A DNA stretch of 40,386 nucleotides, taken from a virus. Below the pieces are notes generated by a model, which did no database searches, was not told where the DNA came from, and worked only from the letters and a program-made list of their open reading frames with translations. The stretch covers positions 1 to 40,386 of IMG/VR virus record IMGVR_UViG_3300033142_001157. The stretch is one strand, 5' to 3'. How positions within the stretch are numbered: the first letter of the stretch is position 1; each line of letters begins with the position of its first letter. Of this stretch, positions 25,078 through 31,022 are shown one piece after another. The position numbers were made by a program, and so were the translations under genes.

Positions 25078-26331
25078 ATGGGCTTAGAGCAAAGAATTAC
25101 AGATATGGAAACGGCGTCATTACAGCAAACGAAGGCGTCACAGGATTTAGCAGCAGAAGTCTCAGGAATGATCGGAGCTATCGACAAAAAAGCAGATGAT
25201 GCAATCTCCCGCGCTGAAGCAGACTTTAACAGCAAGACTGTTGAGTTAACAGCGCACTCAATAGAAGGCCATAAAAAAGCAATTGAAGATGCGTCTGGTG
25301 GCAGATGCACAATCCTTATTGACAGCCAGGGCAACCCCAACATAATGGTGAGAATTCCTCGCTTCAATTATGAAGATATTAACGCTCAAATACTCGCCAA
25401 GACGGGTGTTGATTTGCAGTTGGGCACAGGTGTACCGACAATGTTCTCATCAAACGGCGTAATTCGCGGAGAGGTTTACATCGCCAAGTACCTCGCTAGC
25501 TCTGGCCAAAATGGCGGGTGCGCAGTGGTCGGAGGCGTGCAGCCGCGAACCTCTGTAAATTACGATATGGCAAAGGCACTTTGCACGAACAAAGGCGCTG
25601 GGTGGCACATGATGTCAATTCATGAATGGTCAGCTATTGCACTCTGGTCACTTGCAAACGAAACTGTTCCGCGCGGAAACACAAATTACGGTCGTTCGCA
25701 CGAAAACAAAATAGAAACCGCACGACGCTATGACAACGGCATGCCTGGCGACACCAGTGGCACAGGGCGCACAGACACAGGAAAAGGGCCATTAACCTGG
25801 GCGCATGACTATTCAGCGTGGGGCATAAGTGATTTAGTAGGCAACGTGTGGGAATGGATAGATCAGATGACGCTAGATAACGGGCAGGTGATCACAACGC
25901 TAGATAATGACCCAGGCATTGCAGAGTCGAACTGGCACAAACATCCTGCTTATTTTGACTCTGCGTCTGACAGTCAAAGCGGCACGGGTAATATTGGCTC
26001 GCCAATCTTGCACAACGCAGTCACTAAGCGCAACGGACCAATAAACGAAGACGGCTATGACTATCCGTACATGCATAATCCACACTTCGCTGCCGTCGGA
26101 AAATCTCTGCAGTATTCGCCGTCCGAGCTGCTTCGACGCCTGCTAATTGAATCAGCGTCAGCGACAACAGTAGGCGGTGGCGTGTGGGCGAGAAACTACG
26201 GCTACCGTATGCCGATCCGTGGTGGCGGCTGGAGCAATGGGTCTCACGCAGGCTTGGGCGCTCTCAACCTCAGCTACGCCCGTAGCAATGCGCACAGTAG
26301 CATCGGTTTTCGTCCCGCTTTCTTTGGGTAG
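25078..26331 (+). CDS. DGR target protein: variable tail-fibre tip
   Basis: 417 residues with AGGAG before ATG. Residues 1-60 are a coiled coil (LQQTKASQDLAAEVSGMIG). From about 75 a beta-rich linker leads to an FGE-sulfatase/C-type-lectin fold (residues about 150-417) with the family motif GNVWEW at 255-260 and the terminal block MPIRGGG...IGFRPAFFG. The last 40 residues (375-414) are the variable repeat. By comparison with the template, the diversified positions are Y376, G384, S386, H390, S399, Y400, H406 and S408. It is expected to be the receptor-binding tip, as Mtd is in Bordetella phage BPP-1. It takes the place of the usual P2 fibre tip and chaperone. Confidence 0.92.
   Translation: MGLEQRITDMETASLQQTKASQDLAAEVSGMIGAIDKKADDAISRAEADFNSKTVELTAHSIEGHKKAIEDASGGRCTILIDSQGNPNIMVRIPRFNYEDINAQILAKTGVDLQLGTGVPTMFSSNGVIRGEVYIAKYLASSGQNGGCAVVGGVQPRTSVNYDMAKALCTNKGAGWHMMSIHEWSAIALWSLANETVPRGNTNYGRSHENKIETARRYDNGMPGDTSGTGRTDTGKGPLTWAHDYSAWGISDLVGNVWEWIDQMTLDNGQVITTLDNDPGIAESNWHKHPAYFDSASDSQSGTGNIGSPILHNAVTKRNGPINEDGYDYPYMHNPHFAAVGKSLQYSPSELLRRLLIESASATTVGGGVWARNYGYRMPIRGGGWSNGSHAGLGALNLSYARSNAHSSIGFRPAFFG
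26201..26319 (+). repeat. DGR variable repeat (VR)
   Basis: 119 bases at the 3' end of the target gene, aligned without gaps to TR at +555. Ten mismatches, all where TR has A: changes to C, T or G in codons that are mainly AAC in TR. The last 17 bases (TCGGTTTTCGTCCCGCT) lack A and are identical in both copies, as expected for the initiation-of-homing segment. Confidence 0.97.
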
Positions 26332-26351
26332 TGGCCACTGCGTCTTGCTTG

Positions 26352-26367
26352 CCGCGCGGTAGCGCGG
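26352..26367 (+). other. DGR hairpin downstream of VR
   Basis: Perfect stem CCGCGC/GCGCGG with tetraloop GGTA, 32 bases after VR. Target-site hairpins of this size with a four-base loop (often GRNA) mark DGR recipient genes and raise retrohoming efficiency. The loop here fits G-R-N-A. Confidence 0.8.
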
Positions 26368-26392
26368 ACATATCAACAAAGGAGTAAAGCAA

Positions 26393-26749
26393 TTGACAGC
26401 CCTTGTAATTGAAGAAAAATGCAGGGGCATGCTCCTGTACGGTTATCAAGCCATAACGCATTTCCCAAAAAGCGAGCGCCATGTGCTTGGCGCAGAAATC
26501 AGGATTTCAATGCTGTCGCTTCAGCGACTTATCGTTACAGCATTTAAACGTTATCACAAAAAGACCACGCTGACCGATCTGGACATAGAGCTTGCGGTTC
26601 TCAAACGACAAGTTAGGTTGGCAAAAGACCTGCGCTACCTCAATATTAAAAAATATCAAATATGGATAGAGCAGCTTGTAGAGCTTGGCAGGATGATCGG
26701 TGGCTGGATAAAATCAGTAAAAACAAAAAACAAGGCTGGCGCATTATGA
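26393..26749 (+). CDS. avd: Accessory variability determinant (Avd)
   Basis: 118 residues from TTG 26393, supported by AAGGAG eight bases upstream and no later good start. Highly helical and basic: EKCRGMLLYGYQAITHFPKS, LQRLIVTAFKRYHKK, DIELAVLKRQVRLAKDL and QIWIEQLVELGRMIGGW. This is the four-helix-bundle Avd pattern (related to the 23S rRNA intervening-sequence protein family). Avd forms a barrel that binds the RT and template RNA and is needed for adenine mutagenesis. Its stop (TGA 26747-26749) overlaps an in-frame ATG of the RT frame, and the template repeat begins seven bases later. Confidence 0.88.
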   Translation: MTALVIEEKCRGMLLYGYQAITHFPKSERHVLGAEIRISMLSLQRLIVTAFKRYHKKTTLTDLDIELAVLKRQVRLAKDLRYLNIKKYQIWIEQLVELGRMIGGWIKSVKTKNKAGAL

Positions 26750-28029
26750 ATGTGCGAAACCGTATGCCGATCCGTGGTGGCAACTGGAACAATGGGTCTA
26801 ACGCAGGCTTGGGCGCTCTCAACCTCAACAACGCCCGTAGCAATGCGAACAGTAACATCGGTTTTCGTCCCGCTCTTGAAAATGCGAGAAACAACCACCC
26901 CAAGGGGTGCTGTCGGTGCAGTCTTGAAAAGGATGTGCCAGCCTCAGCAATCGCTGAAACACAAGCAAAAATACAGCCCATTGATGCGTCAACGGGCTGC
27001 ACATTTGAAAAAATATACGACTTTGAAAATATACTCTCAGCCGCGTATTCGTGCAGAAAAGGGAAAACAACAGCGACAACCACTTTGGATTTTTTTGATA
27101 ATCTCGAAGAAAATATAGTGCAAATTCAAAATGAATTAATGTGGGACATGTATCAAGCGTCAGACTATACCCATTTTTATGTCTTTGAGCCAAAGCGCCG
27201 CTTAATCTCAGCTCCTGCATTTAAGGATAGGGTAGTTCACCGCGCAATTTACAATGCGCTAGAACCACTTTTTGACGCTCGCTACATATACGATTCTTAT
27301 GCATGCAGGAGAAACAAAGGGGCGCACAAAGGCGCTAACAGAGCGCAAGGTTTTATCAGGAAGGTAGACAAGTCACACGGCAAGGCGTTTGCGCTGAAAG
27401 CCGATATTAGCCGTTATTTCAGCAGTATTGACCACTACATTTTGACGTCGATTATTGACAGCAAGATAGCATGCAGTAGAACTAAGTCACTACTGGGCTA
27501 TATAATCAACAGCAGTCCGACTGAGATATTTGGCGTTGGCATACCGCTTGGAAATTTGACTAGCCAGTTGTTTGCAAACATATATTTGCATGAGCTAGAT
27601 TTTTTTGTAAAACACACCCTAAAAGTACGCAATTACGTGCGCTACATGGATGATTTTGTGATTATTCATCACGATAAGCGACAATTGCAGCAATGGCGTA
27701 TTGATATAGAGGGATTTTTAAACAAAACCTTGAGACTAAAAACTAACAGCAAAACGCAAGTATTTCCTGTTGCTAGGAAAAATGGCAGGGCACTGGACTT
27801 CCTTGGCTACAGGATTTATTCAACGCACAGACTGCTAAGAAAAAGCAGCGTCAAGCGAATAAAGTCAAAGATAAAAAAATACAGAGCGCTGTACGCAAGA
27901 GGCGAGATCAACAGGGAAGATATACATCAAAAAATACAATCTTGGTGTGGGCACGCCAGTCATGCCAACACCTACAACTTAAAACATTTCTTATTCGCAG
28001 AGCCGTTCAGGAGGCAGGATGACATTTAG
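26746..28029 (+). CDS. DGR reverse transcriptase
   Basis: 427 residues if ATG 26746 is used; about 364 if GTG 26935 is used. The conserved RT starts at about base 27004 (FEKIYDFENILSAAY). Motifs: EPKRRLISAPAFKDRVVHRA, ALKADISRYFSSID, the DGR-specific motif 4 IPLGNLTSQLFAN (SQ rather than SP), catalytic RYMDDF (27640-27657) and the DFLGYRI / THRLLRKSSVKR end closely resembling Bordetella Brt. It copies TR RNA with errors at adenine, and the cDNA replaces VR. ATG 26746 overlaps the avd stop and would translate TR into the protein N-terminus, which is unusual. GTG 26935 has a ribosome site only one or two bases away. The start therefore remains open. Confidence 0.95.
   Translation: MNVRNRMPIRGGNWNNGSNAGLGALNLNNARSNANSNIGFRPALENARNNHPKGCCRCSLEKDVPASAIAETQAKIQPIDASTGCTFEKIYDFENILSAAYSCRKGKTTATTTLDFFDNLEENIVQIQNELMWDMYQASDYTHFYVFEPKRRLISAPAFKDRVVHRAIYNALEPLFDARYIYDSYACRRNKGAHKGANRAQGFIRKVDKSHGKAFALKADISRYFSSIDHYILTSIIDSKIACSRTKSLLGYIINSSPTEIFGVGIPLGNLTSQLFANIYLHELDFFVKHTLKVRNYVRYMDDFVIIHHDKRQLQQWRIDIEGFLNKTLRLKTNSKTQVFPVARKNGRALDFLGYRIYSTHRLLRKSSVKRIKSKIKKYRALYARGEINREDIHQKIQSWCGHASHANTYNLKHFLFAEPFRRQDDI
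26756..26874 (+). repeat. DGR template repeat (TR)
   Basis: 119 bases matching VR. It carries nine AAC and two AAT codons in the reading frame used by VR, the codon choice that gives maximum diversity (up to 15 residues and no stop for AAC). Eight of nine AAC codons differ in VR. It lies between avd and the conserved RT domain, and it is open in the RT frame. Confidence 0.97.
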
Positions 28030-28291
28030 CTACATACACAAAACAAAACACCACACAGATACATCACCCGCATACATGCAGTCAATAGGTATGTCAGCAG
28101 AAGAGATTGAATCAGTGCTGGCGCAGAAAGCGTTTGAACTCGGGCAAAACGTAGACCTACGAAAAATAACATACGCACGAGAGTCAGACCCACTTTACAT
28201 GGAATGGCAATTCGACAAAACACCAGAATCAGAGCAAGCCTGGCGTGATAAAGTTGCGGAAATTAAAGCACGCTATCCGTTGTCAGTATAA
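28019..28291 (+). CDS. Small tail-associated hypothetical protein
   Basis: 90 residues, AGGAGG ahead of the ATG, overlapping the RT by 11 bases. The C-terminal part (RESDPLYMEWQFDKTPESEQ, then WRDKVAEIKARYP) resembles the short conserved end found in small proteins encoded after phage tail fibres. It might assist fibre folding or assembly, replacing gpG, whose slot it fills in the P2 gene order. Function inferred from position. Confidence 0.55.
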   Translation: MTFSYIHKTKHHTDTSPAYMQSIGMSAEEIESVLAQKAFELGQNVDLRKITYARESDPLYMEWQFDKTPESEQAWRDKVAEIKARYPLSV

Positions 28292-28294
28292 CCA

Positions 28295-28317
28295 ACCGCC
28301 CACTAGGCGGTTTTTTT
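28295..28317 (+). terminator. Terminator after DGR
   Basis: ACCGCC/GGCGGT stem with loop CACTA, followed by seven Ts. Confidence 0.85.
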
Positions 28318-28331
28318 ACACCTAAATTTTA

Positions 28332-28356
28332 GCCTCGAATTGCTCGGGGCTTTTTT
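28332..28356 (+). terminator. Second terminator before sheath operon
   Basis: GCCTCG/CGGGGC stem (one T-G pair) with loop AATTGCT and six Ts, only 15 bases after the previous terminator. Two in a row separate the DGR block from the sheath genes. Confidence 0.7.
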
Positions 28357-28371
28357 GTCTTGGAGACAACC

Positions 28372-28542
28372 GTGGAAAAACAAAACTACAAAGTGTTAGT
28401 CGCTTTTAAGTGGCGTGGCCATTGGCGCGAACCTGACGAGCAATTGCAGTTATTAGACTGTGAAGCTGAAGCTCTCAAACGCGCTGGTAAAATTAAGCTG
28501 GCTACCGTTGCCAGTAAAACAACAGCGAAGAAAGGGGAGTAG
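28372..28542 (+). CDS. Small tail protein before sheath, DUF2635-like
   Basis: 56 residues from GTG 28372, with GGAG seven bases upstream (TTG 28360 is poorer). The sequence VLVAFKWRGHWREPDEQLQL and the Lys-rich C-terminal tail (KIKLATVASKTTAKKGE) resemble small proteins placed immediately before the sheath gene in Mu-like phages. Role unknown. Confidence 0.6.
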   Translation: MEKQNYKVLVAFKWRGHWREPDEQLQLLDCEAEALKRAGKIKLATVASKTTAKKGE

Positions 28543-28544
28543 CT

Positions 28545-29711
28545 ATGCCTGAGATTTCTCAGTTTGAACATAATGGCATCACGATTGAAGCCAATGAGCC
28601 ACCACCACCAATGGGCGCACCAGGTGGCAATATTGTCGCTTGGGTAGTTACCGCACCTGACAAAGATGCCAGCGTGCCAATGAATGTGCCTTTTCGTGTT
28701 GCTAATCAATCCGACGCTCAAAAACTTGATGCAACGGGTGACGAGCGTGGCACTGGCTGGCATGCAGCAAGTGAAACGCAGAAAAAAACCTCTGTTACCC
28801 AGTATTTTGTGGTAGTGCCAGAGGGCGTTGATGATGCCGCAACAATGGCGAATATTATCGGTGGTATTGATGTCGCAACGGGTCGACGCACGGGTATTGC
28901 TGCATTAGCAGAATGTGCCGAGCGACCTACGCTAATTGGTGCGCCTTTATTCAGTAAAAACAAAGCGGTGATTGATGCACTAGCTGTGATGGGTAAAAAA
29001 TTAAAATGTCGTGTTGTTGCTGATGCGCCAAGCTCGAATACACAAGCGGCTATTGATTTATCTGCGTCGTTAGGTGGAGCTGGAACAGGTCACGAGCGCG
29101 TGTACTTAGTTGACCCTATGCCGTCTATTTACAGTCGCAAAGCGCAGGGTGATATTTATGTTGCGCCAAGTGTTATTGCAATGGGTGCAGTGGCAGCGGT
29201 TAAGCCGTGGGAGTCACCTGGCAACCAAGGCGTATTGATTCAAGATGTGGCGCGTAGCATTGACTACAACATTTTAGATAAAACCACTGAAGGTGATCTG
29301 CTGAATAAAAATGGCGTGAGCTATTTTGCGCGTACTAGCATGGGCGGCTTTAGCTTAATTGGTAATCGCACAGTAACGGGTAAGTTTATCTCGTTTGTTG
29401 GGCTTGAAGATGCTATCGCGCTCAAGCTAGAAGCGGCCAGTCAACGAGCTATGTCTAAGCAGTTAACCAAGTCATTTATGGAGCAAGAAGTTAAGAAAAT
29501 TAACTTGTTCATGCAGGACTTAGTAGCCGCTGAAATCATTCCAGGCGGTGAGGTTTATCTGCACCCAACCTTGAACTCGGTCGAGCGTTACAAAAATGGC
29601 TCTTGGTACATTGTGATCGACTATGGCCGTTATAGCCCGAACGAACACATGATTTTCCATCTTAATGCAGTAGATCGCATTGTCGAAGAATTTATTGAGG
29701 AGGTGTTGTAA
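28545..29711 (+). CDS. Contractile tail sheath protein, P2 FI-like
   Basis: 388 residues with a GGGGAG ribosome site. N-terminal FEHNGITIEANEPPPPMGAP, then NIIGGIDVATGRRTGIAAL, and the conserved C-terminal region (ISFVGLEDAIALKLEAASQR, GEVYLHPTLNSVERYKNGSW) match the P2 FI sheath family. The sheath contracts to drive the tube through the envelope, so the virion is a myovirus. TAATG overlap with the tube gene. Confidence 0.94.
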   Translation: MPEISQFEHNGITIEANEPPPPMGAPGGNIVAWVVTAPDKDASVPMNVPFRVANQSDAQKLDATGDERGTGWHAASETQKKTSVTQYFVVVPEGVDDAATMANIIGGIDVATGRRTGIAALAECAERPTLIGAPLFSKNKAVIDALAVMGKKLKCRVVADAPSSNTQAAIDLSASLGGAGTGHERVYLVDPMPSIYSRKAQGDIYVAPSVIAMGAVAAVKPWESPGNQGVLIQDVARSIDYNILDKTTEGDLLNKNGVSYFARTSMGGFSLIGNRTVTGKFISFVGLEDAIALKLEAASQRAMSKQLTKSFMEQEVKKINLFMQDLVAAEIIPGGEVYLHPTLNSVERYKNGSWYIVIDYGRYSPNEHMIFHLNAVDRIVEEFIEEVL

Positions 29712-30217
29712 TGGCAGGTCAACGCAGTCGCAAGCTATTAGCAGCAACCGTCAATGGTCATCCTTTACTGGCTGAGATTGACGAGTTCACACCACCCGAA
29801 GTTAAAAAAGTAATGGAAGAAGCCCGTGGCGGTAAATTCATTGCTGATGAAATTATGGTGGGCGTTGAAAAGCTCGGCTATGAAATCAAACTTTTGGGTG
29901 CCACCGCTGATTTATTGTCAGCATACGGTTTACAGCAAGGCGAAGTTTGTCAGGTTGATGTGAAAGCATCTGAGCAAGACAAGGACGGCAACAAGTTTGC
30001 TATCCATTACAGCTTGTCTGGTGAAATTGTTAGCGTGAAAGACGAAACAGTGAAAATGGGCAGTAAGCCAGGTGCGAATATTTCTGCCTCATTAACCGCT
30101 TACAAGAAAACTGAAAACGGTAAAACGGTGTATGACATTAACACCAAGACGCAGGTTATCAACTTGGGTCAAGGTGACATTATGGCAGAGCATCGTCGCA
30201 ATGTTGGTTTGCCATAA
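29711..30217 (+). CDS. Tail tube protein, P2 FII-like
   Basis: 168 residues. The core PPEVKKVMEEARGGKFIADE and ITVSLSG-like strands, with SLTAYKKTENGKTVYDINTK and the closing INLGQGDIMAEHRRNVGLP, match the P2 FII tube family. It stacks as hexamers inside the sheath. A terminator follows, so the chaperone and tape-measure block may have its own promoter. Confidence 0.93.
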   Translation: MAGQRSRKLLAATVNGHPLLAEIDEFTPPEVKKVMEEARGGKFIADEIMVGVEKLGYEIKLLGATADLLSAYGLQQGEVCQVDVKASEQDKDGNKFAIHYSLSGEIVSVKDETVKMGSKPGANISASLTAYKKTENGKTVYDINTKTQVINLGQGDIMAEHRRNVGLP

Positions 30218-30248
30218 ACCACGCGTTTAAATTTCTCCCTTGTGCTTT

Positions 30249-30283
30249 GGCCGTTCTAGTTAATTTCTGAACGGCCTTTTTTT
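30249..30283 (+). terminator. Terminator after tail tube gene
   Basis: GGCCGTTC/GAACGGCC stem with a 12-base loop and seven Ts. Confidence 0.85.
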
Positions 30284-30319
30284 ATTCCGTAAAACTTATT
30301 TTAAATACTGGAGACAACC

Positions 30320-30898
30320 ATGTCTAAAACCGCAATTTTCAAACCTGCCTCATTAACTTTACGCTGGCCGATTCAAGATGAAAAAAATAATGAAATTACC
30401 ACGTTAAATCTGGCGGCTATTTTTCATTGTGATCATGCCAAGGTGTTAGCCGATGACCCCGATGAGCGCACTGCGTTTGCTGAGTTCGCCCGATTGTCTT
30501 GTGGTTTGTCTGCAGTTGAAGTTAAACGCCTGAAAATGCCAGACTGGAATGCGCTTAAATTAAAGCTATCTGATTTAGTGTCAAAGGGTAGTGACTTCTT
30601 TTTTGCTCAGTCGGACATCAAAATTAATCCCGAAAAACCACAATTGTTAATCCCAATTCAAGGCGACGATGGCGGCACTATTGAGTGCATAGAGTTGCAG
30701 GTTCCCTCCGTTGAAACTACCGATTTAATGCAAAAACAAGCAGACGGTGAAGCGCGTAGTCGTTTTATTACTATGAGCTGTACTGGGTTAAGTGCTAACG
30801 AATTAGATCGTTTATCTTCCCCCGATTGGAATTACCTGCAGGGGCGCATTAACGATTTTTTGAACGAAACGGCGGACTACTTTCTCGCAGAGATGTAG
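30320..30898 (+). CDS. Tail assembly chaperone, gpE-like, with duplicated domain
   Basis: 192 residues with GGAG before ATG. Two tandem copies of one domain are visible. LSCGLSAVEVKRLKMPDWNA...SDFF (about residues 56-93) is repeated as MSCTGLSANELDRLSSPDWN...ADYF (about 154-189), each preceded by a (L/I)PIQ strand segment. P2 gpE is about 91 residues, so this is a double-length version. It lies between the tube and tape-measure genes and has a frameshift product. It helps assemble the tube around the tape measure. Confidence 0.88.
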   Translation: MSKTAIFKPASLTLRWPIQDEKNNEITTLNLAAIFHCDHAKVLADDPDERTAFAEFARLSCGLSAVEVKRLKMPDWNALKLKLSDLVSKGSDFFFAQSDIKINPEKPQLLIPIQGDDGGTIECIELQVPSVETTDLMQKQADGEARSRFITMSCTGLSANELDRLSSPDWNYLQGRINDFLNETADYFLAEM

Positions 30899-31020
30899 AC
30901 GTCATCACCGATATTATTCCGTTAGTTTATAACAGCAGTGAGCGTGAAATATTGTCGTGGCCTATCGACAAAGCACTGCGTCGTTATGAGCTAACTATTA
31001 AAAGACTTCAGCAGGGGTAA
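30320..31020 (+). CDS. gpE+E' frameshift product
   Basis: The heptamer T TTT TTG at 30856-30862 sits in the chaperone frame. A -1 slip there bypasses TAG 30896 and continues to TAA 31018, giving about 233 residues with a C-terminal extension including VDVITDIIPLVYNSSEREIL. P2 and relatives use the same heptamer to make E+E'. The -1 frame is open from 30853 and has no start of its own. Slipping efficiency cannot be known from sequence. Confidence 0.88.
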
Positions 31021-31022
31021 GC

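Noticed and set aside
25078-26874. VR/TR as a simple recent gene duplication
   Set aside because: All ten differences are at template adenines, which random divergence would not give; RT, Avd and hairpin are also present.
26646-27220. Several overlapping minus-strand frames across TR and the RT start
   Set aside because: They arise because TR has biased codons and lacks stops; they change frame across the repeats and have no ribosome sites.
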